From JAHEGP01 sp963792875 (GTDB lineage: Bacteria; Pseudomonadota; Gammaproteobacteria; Pseudomonadales; JAHEGP01), in NCBI GenBank assembly GCA_963792875.1, contig CAWBXV010000006.1:62001-126000 (forward strand): a stretch of DNA of 64,000 bases, in the 5' to 3' direction. How positions within the stretch are numbered: position 1 is the stretch's first letter; the number at the start of each line of letters is the position of its first letter. This document shows positions 1-8,500 of this stretch, piece by piece. The position numbers and the translations under genes were made by a program. The notes under the pieces were generated by a model. The model was not told the origin of the DNA. It searched no databases and saw nothing but the letters and a program-made list of their open reading frames with translations.

Positions 1-1
1 G

Positions 2-289
2 ACCATGCTGAATGTGGATGCGCGCGGCTTCGATCACATGGACCGGCGCCTGCTGCAGACCCTGATCTACAAGTTCGACGGCGGTCCGGTCGGCGTCGAC
101 AGCCTGGCGGCGGCCATCAGCGAGGAGCGCGATACCATCGAGGACGTCATCGAGCCCTATCTGATTCAACAGGGTTTTCTGGTGCGCACGCCGCGTGGGC
201 GCATGGCCACCCGCAGTGCCTATGCCCACTTTGGCCTCGATGGTGGTGCAGTGGGCAGCGCCGAAACGCTGCCGCTGGAACTGCAATGA
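2..289 (+). CDS. ruvB: RuvB Holliday junction helicase, C-terminal end (partial)
   Basis: The reading frame is open to the left edge of the window, so only the last ~95 residues are present. They match the C-terminal winged-helix DNA-binding domain of RuvB, with the family-typical stretches FDGGPVGVDSLAAAI, EERDTIEDVIEPYLIQ and GFLVRTPRGR. RuvB is the hexameric AAA+ motor that drives branch migration of Holliday junctions with RuvA. The AAA+ part lies outside the window. The stop at 287-289 is followed 19 nt later by ybgC, the usual neighbour order in gammaproteobacteria. Confidence 0.95.
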   Translation, partial: TMLNVDARGFDHMDRRLLQTLIYKFDGGPVGVDSLAAAISEERDTIEDVIEPYLIQQGFLVRTPRGRMATRSAYAHFGLDGGAVGSAETLPLELQ

Positions 290-308
290 GTGATATGGCG
301 AGCCGGCT

Positions 309-704
309 TTGCGTCAGATAGAACTTCCCGTCCGCGTCTATATCGAAGACACCGATGCCGGCGGCATCGTGTATTACGTCAATTACCTCAAGTACATGGA
401 GCGCGCCCGCACGGAATATCTGCGGGCCTTGGGTTTTGACAAGCAGTACCTCCTGGGTCAGGACCATCTGTTCGTGGTGCAGCAGGTGGCAGTGAACTAC
501 CGGCTGCCGGCGACGCTGGATGATCAGTTGCGGGTGGTGGCCAGGCCGGCGCGGCGGGGCCGGGCCTTTATTGATTTTGAGCAGGCAGTGCTGCGTGGCG
601 ATGACAACCTGTGCGACGCCACGGTGCGGGTGGTGTGCGTGGCCAGGGCGACGATGAAGCCCGCGCCATTCCCGCGGGAGATCCACGACGCGCTGCCGCG
701 GTAG
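309..704 (+). CDS. ybgC: YbgC acyl-CoA thioesterase (hotdog fold) of the Tol-Pal cluster
   Basis: 131 residues, the normal size for this family of small single-domain hotdog-fold acyl-CoA thioesterases. The signature EDTDAGGIVYYVNYLKYMER lies near residues 13-32 and includes the conserved Asp of the 4-hydroxybenzoyl-CoA thioesterase-like active site. The start is TTG at 309: the frame is closed upstream by a stop at 291-293 and no ATG or GTG lies in between. It precedes tolQ by 15 nt and is probably in the same operon. YbgC hydrolyses short or acyl-carrier-linked acyl thioesters and is thought to link phospholipid metabolism with the Tol-Pal complex. The product call is firm; the physiological substrate is not known from sequence. 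Confidence 0.93.
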   Translation: MRQIELPVRVYIEDTDAGGIVYYVNYLKYMERARTEYLRALGFDKQYLLGQDHLFVVQQVAVNYRLPATLDDQLRVVARPARRGRAFIDFEQAVLRGDDNLCDATVRVVCVARATMKPAPFPREIHDALPR

Positions 705-719
705 TCTAGGGGAACAAAT

Positions 720-1424
720 GTGAGCGAAAACCTGTCGATCTTGTCGTTGGTGCTGAATGCCGGCCTCCTGGTGCAGTGCGTCATGGCGCTTTTGTTGCTT
801 GCCTCGCTGGCGTCCTGGTGGATCATCGCCCAGCGCTATCTCTTTTTCCGCAACGCCAGGCACGAGTACGACGCCTTCGAAACCGAGTTCTGGTCGGGCA
901 TCGACCTGAGCCAGCTCTATCGCGAGGGCAACGCCAGATTGGAGGATGGCAGGGAGATCGGCGGCTCGGAGAATGTCTTCCGTGCGGGCTTCAAGGAGTT
1001 TTCCCGCCTGCGGCAGCAGCTGGGCGCCGACTCCGAAGCGGTCATGACGGGTGCGCAGCGGGCCATGCGGGTGGCGCTCAGCCGCGAGGAATCGCACATT
1101 GACCGCAGCCTGGGCTTTCTCGCGACGGTCGGTTCCACCAGCCCGTATGTCGGCCTGTTCGGCACGGTGTGGGGCATCATGAACGCGTTCCGCGGCCTGG
1201 CCAATGTGCAGCAGGCGACGCTCGCCGTCGTCGCCCCGGGCATTTCCGAGGCGCTGATCGCGACGGCCATGGGGCTGTTTGCGGCGATTCCCGCGGTGAT
1301 CGCCTACAACCGCTTCTCCAGCGAAGCGGACCGCCTGACGGGCAGGTACGAGACCTTCGCCGAGGAATTTTCCAGCATTCTGCACCGGCAGGCCCACACC
1401 GCCCGCGGGGACGGAGAGAGGTAG
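720..1424 (+). CDS. tolQ: TolQ, inner-membrane proton-channel subunit of Tol-Pal
   Basis: 234 residues, the usual TolQ length, starting with GTG at 720. Three hydrophobic segments are visible, near residues 13-40, 130-155 and 165-195. A long cytoplasmic loop lies between the first two, as in the TolQ/ExbB/MotA family. The stretch GSTSPYVGLFGTVWGIMNAF and the following EALIATAMGLFAAIPAV are family hallmarks. With TolR it forms the proton-motive-force motor that energises TolA for outer-membrane constriction during division. tolR begins only 5 nt after the stop, so translation is probably coupled. Confidence 0.97.
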   Translation: MSENLSILSLVLNAGLLVQCVMALLLLASLASWWIIAQRYLFFRNARHEYDAFETEFWSGIDLSQLYREGNARLEDGREIGGSENVFRAGFKEFSRLRQQLGADSEAVMTGAQRAMRVALSREESHIDRSLGFLATVGSTSPYVGLFGTVWGIMNAFRGLANVQQATLAVVAPGISEALIATAMGLFAAIPAVIAYNRFSSEADRLTGRYETFAEEFSSILHRQAHTARGDGER

Positions 1425-1429
1425 TCACT

Positions 1430-1861
1430 ATGGCGAGGTCGCGGGGCCGCAGGCCCATGTCCGAGATCAATGTCGTGCCGTACATCGACGTGATGCTGGT
1501 GTTGCTGGTCATCTTCATGGTGACGGCGCCCCTGCTCACCCAGGGTGTGCAGGTCGAGTTGCCCAGGACGGCGGCGATGCCGATTGCCGAGCTCAAGGAC
1601 GAACCGTTGATTGTGTCGGTCAGGGCGGACGGCTCGTATTACCTCAACCTGGGGGCGAATCCGGAGCAAGCCATGGCCTTGCCGGACCTGCAGACCAAGA
1701 TCGCCGCCGTACTGCGCCGCAGCCCGGCCACGCCGGTGCTGATCTGGGGGGACACCCACGTGCCCTATGGCAATGTCGTTACCCTGATGAGCGATCTGCA
1801 GTCCGCCGGGGTTCAGGGGGTGGGGCTGGTGACAGAGAACCCTCTGCCCGCCAGAAAATAG
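1430..1861 (+). CDS. tolR: TolR, Tol-Pal motor subunit
   Basis: 143 residues with a single transmembrane helix near residues 16-36 (VPYIDVMLVLLVIFMVTAPL). It contains Asp20, the position of the essential proton-channel aspartate of TolR/ExbD proteins. A periplasmic domain follows. The conserved MSEINVVPYIDVMLVLL start of the ExbD/TolR family is complete. TolR pairs with TolQ in the inner membrane and contacts peptidoglycan through its periplasmic domain. It sits between tolQ (5 nt upstream) and tolA (4 nt downstream) in the same operon. Confidence 0.97.
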   Translation: MARSRGRRPMSEINVVPYIDVMLVLLVIFMVTAPLLTQGVQVELPRTAAMPIAELKDEPLIVSVRADGSYYLNLGANPEQAMALPDLQTKIAAVLRRSPATPVLIWGDTHVPYGNVVTLMSDLQSAGVQGVGLVTENPLPARK

Positions 1862-1865
1862 CGCC

Positions 1866-2677
1866 GTGGGATACCTGAACAACTACATCCTGCCCACCGT
1901 GTTCACGGCTGCTCTGCACGCCGGGCTGCTCGTTGCCCTGCTCGTCGGCTGGCAGTCGAATGACCACGCGCGCTATCGGCCCGAGACCCTGCACTACGTG
2001 AAGGCCGAGCTGGTGACGATTGAGCGGCCCAAGGTGCGGCAGGCCGCGCCGCGCGCAGTGCCGCCGCCTCAAGCTGCGCCCGCACCCAAGCCGGGGGCGC
2101 CGGCCGCCCGTGTCGCGCCCCGGCCCGAGGCCATCGCGATCCCGGACGGCAAGGCGGCCCCTGCCAAGCCCAAAGACGCGCCAAAGCCCAAACCCAAACC
2201 CGAGCCCAACCCAGGCCGGAGGCCCAGCCGAAGCCGGAACCCAAGCCGGCGGCCAAACCCAAGGCGGCACCCGCCCCCGGGCCGACCGCAGAAGCGGCGC
2301 GCAAGCAGGCCCGGCGGGATGCCATGGCGGAGGCGCTGGCCGAGGAAGAGCAGCTGCAGCAGGCCGAACAGGACGAGACCACCGCCGCCAGTTATGCCGC
2401 GATCATCAAGGGCCGCGTCGAAGCCACCTGGAGCCGCCCGCCCAGTGCGCGCAAGGAGATGCAGGTCGTGCTGTCGATCCGGTTGATCCCCACCGGCGAG
2501 GTGGTCGGCGTGGAGGTGCTCAAGAGCAGCGGCAACCTGGCGTTCGATCGCTCGGCTATTATTGCAGTGGAGAAGGCGGAGCGCTTTCCGGAGCTGCAGA
2601 GCCTGCCGGGCGATGTGTTCGAATCCTATTTCCGCCGCTTCACCCTGGTGTTCAAGCCGGAGGACTTATTATTATGA
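1866..2677 (+). pseudogene. tolA: TolA, envelope-spanning Tol-Pal subunit, split by a one-base frameshift
   Basis: From GTG 1866 the product begins with a single N-terminal membrane anchor (MGYLNNYILPTVFTAALHAG and following). A Pro/Lys/Ala-rich stalk follows. Near 2205-2212 the frame is lost: the repeat of proline and lysine codons reads ccc-aa-ccc, as if the third base of a Lys codon were missing. Shifting frame at about 2209 restores an uninterrupted stalk, then the globular C-terminal TolA domain (AASYAAIIKGRVEATWSRPP, then VLSIRLIPTGEVVGVEVLKS) ending at the TGA at 2675-2677. That stop overlaps the tolB start. TolA links the TolQR motor to TolB/Pal at the outer membrane. Because the rest of the gene and operon looks under selection, a sequencing indel in a C-rich run is as likely as a real mutation. 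Confidence 0.85.
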
Positions 2678-3978
2678 CGATTGTGCGCGCATTGTTCGCG
2701 GCCGCCTTGCTGCTTGTGCAGCCGGCGCTGGCCCAGCTGACCATTGAGATCACCCAGGGCGCTGACGACCCGACGGCCATCGCGATCGTGCCTTTCGAGT
2801 GGCGCGGCCGGGGCCGGCTCGACGAGGATATTCCGGCGATCGTCAGCGCGGATCTGCAGCGCGTGGGGCAGTTCGAGCCCGTCGCCCAGAAGGACATGCT
2901 CAGCCTGCCCACCCGCTACAGCGAGGTCGTGTTCCGCGACTGGCGGGCGATCGGCGCGGAGTACGTCGTCGTCGGCAGAATCCAGCAGGCCAGCCCCGAC
3001 GCGCCGTTCGTCCTCGAGTACGAAGTCGCTGACGTGTTCCGCCAGCAGCAGGTGATGAGCCGCAAGCTGACCGGCAGCCGCACGCAGCTGCGCGACCTGG
3101 CACACAAGCTCAGCGACGAGATTTACGAAAAGCTGACCGGCATCAAGGGCGCCTTTTCCACCCGCATACTCTATGTCGCAGCCAATCAGCTCGGGGCGGG
3201 GCGCTTCAAGTACCAGCTGGTGATGGCGGATGCCGATGGCGCCAGGGCGAAGACCCTGCTCGACTCTGCCGAACCCATCCTGTCGCCCAGCTGGGCGCCC
3301 GGCGGCGGTGAGATTGCCTACGTCTCCTTCGAGAACGGCGGCAGGCCCGCCATCTACCGCCATCAGTTGCGTTCCGGCCTGCGCGAGCGCATGGTGGCCT
3401 ACCCGGGCATCAATGGCGCGCCGGCGTGGTCCCCGGATGGCAACCAGCTGGCCATGGTGCTGTCAAAGGGCGGCAACCCCGATATCTACGTGATGGACAT
3501 GGGCACGCGCCGCCTGAAGGCCATTGCGCCGCACTATGCCATCGACACCGAGCCCAGCTGGATGCCGGATGGCAAGTCCCTGCTGTTTACCTCCGACCGC
3601 GGCGGCGCGCCGCAGATCTACCGCGCCGAACTGGCCAGTGGCAAGGTGGAGCGGCTGACCTTCGAGGGCGACTACAATGCCCGCGCGACCTTTCTGCCGG
3701 AGCGCAATGCCATCATCATGGTGCACCGGCGCGGCGGCGAGCGGGCCTTCCACGTCGCGATACAGAGCCTGGATACCGGACAGGTGCGGATTCTCAGCCA
3801 GAGCAGTCTGGATGAGTCACCGTCGGTGGCGCCCAATGGCGCTATGCTGATGTATGCCACCAAGCACAATGGCCGCGGGATTTTGGCCGTGGTCAGTGTT
3901 GATGGCAGCGTCAGGTTTCGCTTACCATCTAGCGCCAGCGACGTGCGGGAGCCGGCGTGGTCGCCCTACCTGCACTGA
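2674..3978 (+). CDS. tolB: TolB, periplasmic beta-propeller of Tol-Pal
   Basis: 434 residues. The start ATG at 2674 overlaps the tolA stop (ATGA); longer upstream frames run through tolA in another frame and are not real. A Sec signal peptide covers about residues 1-20 (cut after PALA). An N-terminal alpha/beta domain follows, then repeated WD40-like blades with the TolB pattern SPSWAPGGGEIAYVS, APAWSPDGNQLAMVLSKGG and EPSWMPDGKSLLFTSDRGG. TolB shuttles between TolA and Pal and frees Pal to bind peptidoglycan. Length and motifs are normal. Confidence 0.97.
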   Translation: MTIVRALFAAALLLVQPALAQLTIEITQGADDPTAIAIVPFEWRGRGRLDEDIPAIVSADLQRVGQFEPVAQKDMLSLPTRYSEVVFRDWRAIGAEYVVVGRIQQASPDAPFVLEYEVADVFRQQQVMSRKLTGSRTQLRDLAHKLSDEIYEKLTGIKGAFSTRILYVAANQLGAGRFKYQLVMADADGARAKTLLDSAEPILSPSWAPGGGEIAYVSFENGGRPAIYRHQLRSGLRERMVAYPGINGAPAWSPDGNQLAMVLSKGGNPDIYVMDMGTRRLKAIAPHYAIDTEPSWMPDGKSLLFTSDRGGAPQIYRAELASGKVERLTFEGDYNARATFLPERNAIIMVHRRGGERAFHVAIQSLDTGQVRILSQSSLDESPSVAPNGAMLMYATKHNGRGILAVVSVDGSVRFRLPSSASDVREPAWSPYLH

Positions 3979-4008
3979 GACACACGTCAATCTATGGGAA
4001 ATAGCGGT

Positions 4009-4539
4009 ATGAAGATCGATAACAGGATGGTGAAGTCGGCCGTGGGGGTGGCGCTGGCCGCCCTATTGCTCGCCGGCTGTACGACGTCGGCGAAAAAGGA
4101 CGAGGCGGGCGCCGCCGCCGGCGGTTACGGTCAGCCGGGTGCTGGAGCGGTCACGGATGACGGCGGCATCACCGGCGTGGACAAGGGCGGCCTGGGCTCC
4201 GCGCTGCTCAACGTGGATACGATTTTCTATTTTGATTTTGACAAGTCTGAGCTGAGCGCGGACATTCGCGGGCGCCTCGATGAGATCGCTCGAAAGTTGC
4301 GCGACAGGAGTGGCATGGTGCGGCTGGAGGGCCACGCTGACGAGCGCGGCACCCGCGAATACAACCTGGCGCTGGGTGAGCGGCGCGCCAGGGCGATCGC
4401 CAACTATCTCGCCGTGCAGGGCCTGCCCAGCTCGCAGATTGAATCGATCAGCTACGGCGAGGAAAAACCTGCCGTGACTGGTAACGGCGAGAGCGCCTGG
4501 AGCAAGAACCGACGGGTCGAACTCATCTACATTGACTGA
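4009..4539 (+). CDS. pal: Pal, peptidoglycan-associated outer-membrane lipoprotein
   Basis: 176 residues from ATG 4009, preceded by GGGAA eight bases upstream. An in-frame ATG at 3994 lacks a ribosome site, so the shorter start is preferred. A lipoprotein signal ends in the lipobox LLAGC, with Cys about residue 24. A Gly/Ala-rich linker and an OmpA-like peptidoglycan-binding domain follow, with FYFDFDKSELSADIRGRLDE, LEGHADERGTREYNLALGER and a final KNRRVELIYID. The HADERGT segment holds the residues that bind diaminopimelate. Pal anchors the outer membrane to peptidoglycan and is the end point of the Tol motor. Confidence 0.97.
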   Translation: MKIDNRMVKSAVGVALAALLLAGCTTSAKKDEAGAAAGGYGQPGAGAVTDDGGITGVDKGGLGSALLNVDTIFYFDFDKSELSADIRGRLDEIARKLRDRSGMVRLEGHADERGTREYNLALGERRARAIANYLAVQGLPSSQIESISYGEEKPAVTGNGESAWSKNRRVELIYID

Positions 4540-4547
4540 GGCCGCTG

Positions 4548-5303
4548 ATGCGCCTGTTCGATCGGATTGCTTTCATATCGTTGATTACCGGGGGTGCTCT
4601 GCTGTGGGCCGACGGGGCGGCGGCGCAGGCCAGTGCCTCCCAGCTGTCGCAGATGTATCAGCAGATGCAGCAGTTGCAGCGGGAGGTCATGGAACTGCGC
4701 GGCGTGGTCGAGGAGCAGGGATACCGCATCCGCAAGCTCGAGAAGCAGCGCATCGAGGACTATCAGAACCTCGACCGCCGGCTGCAGGAGCAGGGCGCCG
4801 GTGGCGCCGCGCCGCGGCCGGTGCAGGAGAGTAAGGCCCCGTCGTCAGCTGCCGCCGAAACCGCCGCCGTTGCAGCGGGAGGTGCTGCGGGCGCTGCTGC
4901 TGCGGCGAAGAGTGGCGGCAGCTCCGAGCGGGAGGCGTATCAGGCGGCTTTTCAGTTGTTGAAGCAGCAGGATTTTAAGCGCGCCGAGCAGGCCTTCAGC
5001 CGGTTCGTGGCGGATTACCCGAACGGCCGCTACAGCGCCAACGCCTACTACTGGCTGGGTGAACTCTACCTGACCGGCAACAACCTGTCGCAGGCGCGCG
5101 ATACCTTCAGGATACTGGTGAGCCGCTATCCGAGCTTTCGCAAGACGCCCGAGTCCTCGTTCAAGCTGGCGAAGATCTACCATCAGCTCGGCGATGCCAC
5201 GGCCGCCGAAACGCTGTTGACCAGGATCGCCGCCGACTACCGGACCTCTTCCCCGGAGACTGCCAAGGCTGCCAGCGAATACCTCCAGGAGCATTTTCGC
5301 TGA
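4548..5303 (+). CDS. cpoB: CpoB (YbgF), periplasmic coordinator of PBP1B and Tol
   Basis: 251 residues, 8 nt after pal. It has a signal peptide (cut near AAAQA, residue ~27) and an N-terminal coiled coil of about residues 30-85 (QMYQQMQQLQREVMELRGVV) that trimerises in the family. An Ala-rich linker and a C-terminal TPR domain of about 120 residues follow (AFQLLKQQDFKRAEQAFSRF, YWLGELYLTGNNLSQARDTF, KLAKIYHQLGDATAAETLL). CpoB couples outer-membrane constriction by Tol-Pal with septal peptidoglycan synthesis. It is the normal last gene of the tol cluster. Confidence 0.95.
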   Translation: MRLFDRIAFISLITGGALLWADGAAAQASASQLSQMYQQMQQLQREVMELRGVVEEQGYRIRKLEKQRIEDYQNLDRRLQEQGAGGAAPRPVQESKAPSSAAAETAAVAAGGAAGAAAAAKSGGSSEREAYQAAFQLLKQQDFKRAEQAFSRFVADYPNGRYSANAYYWLGELYLTGNNLSQARDTFRILVSRYPSFRKTPESSFKLAKIYHQLGDATAAETLLTRIAADYRTSSPETAKAASEYLQEHFR

Positions 5304-5350
5304 GGGCGAAATTTCGATAAACTGCCGCACCCAGTTTTGGTGTGAGCAGC

Positions 5351-6001
5351 ATGCCGGCTCCGAACCTCCGCATCACCGAGATCTTTTATTCACTGCAGGG
5401 CGAGACCCGGACCGTGGGCCTGCCTACCGTGTTCGTGCGCCTGACCGGGTGTCCGCTGCGCTGTGTATACTGCGATACCGCCTATGCCTTCAGCGGCGGC
5501 AGCAGCTACGCGCTGGATGACGTGCTGGCGCAGGTAGCGGCGTACCAGCCAAGGTATGTCACGGTCACCGGAGGCGAGCCACTGGCTCAGCCGGCCTGCC
5601 TGCCCCTGCTCGAGCAGTTGTGCAGCGCCGGGTATGAGGTGTCGCTGGAGACCAGCGGTGCGCTCAGTGTTGCCGGTGTGGACCGTCGCGTCGTCATCGT
5701 GCTGGACCTCAAGACGCCGGGCAGCGGGGAGATGCATCGCAATGTGTATGAAAATCTCGAGCTGCTCAAGCCCGGGGACCAGGTCAAGTTCGTGATCTGC
5801 AGTCGCCAGGACTACCAGTGGGCCCGCCTGCAGATTGATCGCTACGCGCTCCTGGACAAAGTGCGCGATGTGCTCCTGTCGCCCAGCCACGGCCAGCAGG
5901 AGCCCCGCCAGCTCGCCGAGTGGATATTGCATGATAGACTGGACGTGCGTCTGCAGCTGCAATTGCACAAGCTGCTGTGGCAGGATCAGCCGGGACACTA
6001 G
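5351..6001 (+). CDS. queE: 7-carboxy-7-deazaguanine synthase (radical SAM), queuosine pathway
   Basis: About 216 residues from ATG 5351; an in-frame GTG at 5342 adds three residues. The radical-SAM cluster motif CPLRCVYC (Cys-x3-Cys-x2-Cys, about residues 34-41) lies within GLPTVFVRLTG and DTAYAFSGG, as in QueE. A TGGEPL motif follows for AdoMet binding. QueE converts 6-carboxy-tetrahydropterin to 7-carboxy-7-deazaguanine, a precursor of preQ0. queC starts 9 nt downstream, so the two pathway steps are encoded together. The tol-queE-queC linkage is common in gammaproteobacteria. Confidence 0.95.
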   Translation: MPAPNLRITEIFYSLQGETRTVGLPTVFVRLTGCPLRCVYCDTAYAFSGGSSYALDDVLAQVAAYQPRYVTVTGGEPLAQPACLPLLEQLCSAGYEVSLETSGALSVAGVDRRVVIVLDLKTPGSGEMHRNVYENLELLKPGDQVKFVICSRQDYQWARLQIDRYALLDKVRDVLLSPSHGQQEPRQLAEWILHDRLDVRLQLQLHKLLWQDQPGH

Positions 6002-6010
6002 GAGGACGGA

Positions 6011-6685
6011 GTGAAGGGCAAAGCAGTGGTGCTGCTGTCAGGCGGCCTGGATTCCGCCACCGTGTTGGGCATCGCCCAGGACGAGGGCTATGCCTGTCAT
6101 ACGCTGAGCTTCGACTACGGGCAGCGGCATCGCGCCGAACTGCTCGCAGCGCAGCGGCTTGCGAGCGCCATGGGGGCGCTCGGCCATAAAGTCATACGCC
6201 TCGACCTGGGCACGGTCGGCGGTTCCGCCCTCACCGACATGATGATCGACGTCCCCGAGGAGCCGGTCGAGGGCATTCCGGTGACCTATGTCCCCGCCCG
6301 CAACACCGTATTTCTCGCGCTCGCCCTGGGCTGGGCCGAAGTGCTGTCGGCCGACTCGATCTTCATCGGCGTCAATGCCGTGGACTACTCCGGTTATCCG
6401 GATTGTCGCCCCGCCTTCATCGACGCATTCCAGACCCTGGCCAACCTGGCGACCCGGGCCGGTGTGGAGGGGCGCCCGATCACCATCCGGGCCCCGTTGA
6501 TCGAGCTGGGCAAAGCCGCGATCATTCAGCGCGGCGCGGCCCTGGGCGTCGACTTCGCCAGCACGGTGTCCTGCTATCAGGCCAACTCACAGGGGCAGGC
6601 CTGCGGGCATTGCGACAGCTGCCGGCTTCGGCGCGAGGGCTTTGCCGCGGCGGGTATCGCGGATCCCACCCGCTACTTCCGTTAG
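6011..6685 (+). CDS. queC: 7-cyano-7-deazaguanine synthase, queuosine pathway
   Basis: 224 residues from GTG 6011, with AGGAGG about 7 nt upstream. The PP-loop ATPase motif SGGLDSAT is at residues 10-17. A C-terminal zinc site is made by the Cys of VSCYQANS and the cluster CGHCDSC. FDYGQRH, YVPARNTVFLALALG and DYSGYPDCRP are QueC signatures. QueC uses ATP and ammonia to turn carboxy-deazaguanine into preQ0. The enzyme appears complete and lies directly before tRNA-Lys. Confidence 0.96.
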   Translation: MKGKAVVLLSGGLDSATVLGIAQDEGYACHTLSFDYGQRHRAELLAAQRLASAMGALGHKVIRLDLGTVGGSALTDMMIDVPEEPVEGIPVTYVPARNTVFLALALGWAEVLSADSIFIGVNAVDYSGYPDCRPAFIDAFQTLANLATRAGVEGRPITIRAPLIELGKAAIIQRGAALGVDFASTVSCYQANSQGQACGHCDSCRLRREGFAAAGIADPTRYFR

Positions 6686-6714
6686 CCGATGTGGAAAAAA
6701 ATGCTCCCTGGTAT

Positions 6715-6742
6715 TTGAGTTTTGCGCTGCTTCGGTTATCAT
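6715..6742 (+). promoter_or_regulatory. Predicted sigma-70 promoter of tRNA-Lys
   Basis: A -35 box TTGAGT (6715-6720) and a -10 box TATCAT (6737-6742) are separated by 16 bp. The transcription start would fall about 8 nt before the first tRNA base, the usual arrangement for a tRNA promoter. Seen by eye; no experimental support. Confidence 0.6.
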
Positions 6743-6756
6743 ACCGCCTCGTTTGA

Positions 6757-6832
6757 GGGTCGTTAGCTCAGCTGGTAGAGCAGTTGGCTTTTAACCAATT
6801 GGTCGCTGGTTCGAATCCAGCACGACCCACCA
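6757..6832 (+). tRNA. tRNA-Lys (anticodon TTT), CCA encoded
   Basis: 76 nt including the encoded CCA. The acceptor stem GGGTCGT pairs with ACGACCC. The D-arm is GCTCAGCTGGTAGAGC. The anticodon arm has loop CTTTTAA with TTT at 6790-6792, and the T-arm is CTGGTTCGAATCCAG. All stems pair, with one G-T pair in the anticodon stem. A decayed integrase abuts its 3' end, so this tRNA has served as an integration site. Confidence 0.98.
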
Positions 6833-7753
6833 TTTAATACCAATGAAAGCAACAAGTTATGCGGTTTCACGCCGCTTTCTCCCGCCATTGGTCTTTTTAC
6901 TTCCGACACTTTGCCGACACCCTGAACTCTCTGCTTAATCAGGGTGAGTGCTGGTGTCTGGGCAATGCCCCTGTCGGTGACCTTTTCTACAGCCGTCAGC
7001 AGTTCTCCTAATTCTGCTGCCCAGTAGTGTGTGGTGATATCGCCGTTTGCGTGGCCCATTAGGAGCTTACGCGTCTCGATCGGAACGCCAGCGGCACGCA
7101 GACGCCGGCCAAAGGTGTGGCGCAGGTTATGCACGCCTTTGAGCACCGTTCTGTCTAGTGGTAGCCCAGCTTTGATTCATGCACGCTTCCACGCCGAGGT
7201 GTGGAGCTGTGCTCTGCGCCTTCCACGTACCGGAAACACATAACCGGACCCAGTGGCACGCTGCGCGTCGATGACCCGCTTCGCGATACTGTTGAGCACG
7301 ATGACACGTGCGGTGCTCGACTTGGTCGCGGACTCCGGTAATACGAAAACAGATGTCTCCAAATCCGGAATCGGCACCTCCCAGTCCCAGCGCAGAGCGC
7401 ATAGCTCTTGATCACGAAGCCCGGTGTTCACGGTGAACAGCACAGCATTGGCGAGATCTTTACCGAGGTGCCGGAGCAGCCGATCTTGCTCATCCCACGA
7501 GAGTGGGTAGGGCTGGGCCTGCTGCCCGGCTTAGAGATAGTCTCTCCAGTCGCGGTGGCGCTTGCTGGAGCCACGGCGTTCCCTCATCGGTACGCCAGCG
7601 TCGCGCTGCCCGGTTGAGCACGGCCGATACAATCCCAAGAGCGTTATTTTTCGACTTTGGAGCGCTGCCCCGAGCCACTTCATGATCTACAAACGCCTTG
7701 AGCGTGCCGTCATGAATTTGCGGGAGCACCTTGTCACCGACCTGATTACCCAT
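6833..7753 (-). pseudogene. Decayed tyrosine integrase next to tRNA-Lys
   Basis: Read leftward, fragments of one tyrosine recombinase are in order. A core-binding region comes first (7753-7490: TLKAFVDHEVARGSAPKSKN, then IVSAVLNRAARRW). The catalytic domain follows (LLRHLGKDLANAVLFTVNTG, then GLRDQELCALRWDW with the first catalytic Arg). Then comes the C-terminal box VHNLRHTFGRRLRAAGV with LLMGHANGDITTHY. Two lesions are visible: a one-base insertion near 7530 (extra A in ctaAgcc) and a TGA at 7177-7179 where relatives would have a Trp codon (AWKRA-stop-IKAGLP). The N-terminal part is missing and replaced by an IS1595-type fragment. The downstream frame continues antisense into tRNA-Lys, which is not real coding. 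It marks an old element inserted at the tRNA. Confidence 0.85.
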
Positions 7754-7985
7754 GAGCTTCAGCCAAAGTTAACAACCGATACGGCATCGCCGGGGTTCTG
7801 ACCGCAACGTATGCCAGGCGTGGCAGCATTGGGCGCAAATCAAATCGTCGGTTGAATCGGTAGCAGAATTCGGCCAGGTAACGAGGCAGGTGCTTATGCT
7901 TACCGCTAATGCTGTGGTAGGTGCCGGTCATGGCATTTTTGGGACCGGCCCTATGCGCGTCATAGAAACTCACAGCAAAAATCAA
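7746..7985 (-). pseudogene. 3' fragment of an IS1595/ISXO2-type transposase
   Basis: The 79-residue fragment carries the C-terminal signature of ISXO2-like DDE transposases: GTYHSISGKHKHLPRYLAEF, then YRFNRRFDLRPMLPRL and VRTPAMPYRLLTLAE. Only the last part of the catalytic domain is present, with no N-terminal zinc-binding or DDE start. It directly replaces the N-terminus of the integrase at 7753, so this insertion or a rearrangement through it probably truncated the integrase. No inverted repeats could be assigned. Confidence 0.75.
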
Positions 7986-8218
7986 TAAAAGTGATTTACG
8001 TCAGGGAGATGGAGTGACATCGCAGCATCAACTGAAGAGCGGCATTTCATAAATTCTTCGCTCCAAAGTCAAGCTGGCTTGGCGAGGAGCTGAGTATTTA
8101 CCGGTTATCTAATAAAACGGCATCTATCTAATGGAGAGCGCCGATTGCCCGGTCAAACGCCGTCGGCATGACCGCGGAAACGAGCCGCGTCGGCGCCGCG
8201 GAAAGTGTCTAATCGGAG

Positions 8219-8500
8219 CTACTTTTCACCGTCTGAATCCCGGCTGAACGCGCTGGCTGGCTGTACTACCGCGGCCTTGCGCAGGTGATGTTTGCGGGTG
8301 GTTGGTGAACTGTGGTTGAGCCGTTCCTGCGCCCGGCTCACCGTCTCGGCATCCGAAGCTACCTTGGCCCGCAGCTGGTGCTCGCGCAAGGGTGCGGCGA
8401 GGTCGGTGTCGCTGAGCGCCTTCTCCATGGCCCGGCGCCACGCCGAATCCCAGCCTGCCGCCTGGCCGTGCTCCTTGATGCAGGGCTCGCCTTTGCGCAT
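8219..8500 (-). pseudogene. C-terminal stub of a second tyrosine recombinase
   Basis: The segment GWDSAWRRAMEKAL ... PLREHQLRAKVASDAETVSR ... AQERLNHSSPTTRKHHLRKA resembles the last ~80 residues of phage-type integrases. There the pattern is EHDLRAK (catalytic Arg), LGHSS (catalytic His) and a Tyr nucleophile in TRKHYRRK. Here the nucleophile position reads His (TRKHH), and nothing upstream continues the enzyme. It is therefore a non-functional remnant. It is joined in another frame to the 3' end of a PEP-CTERM gene. Confidence 0.65.

Noticed and set aside
2195..2220. Programmed ribosomal frameshift in tolA
   Set aside because: No slippery heptamer with a downstream stimulatory structure is evident, and tolA is not known to use one. 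A missing base in a C-rich run explains it better.
6763..6832. Apparent integrase C-terminus reading antisense through tRNA-Lys
   Set aside because: The residues are just the reverse translation of the tRNA, a well-known artefact of integrases that abut tRNA genes.
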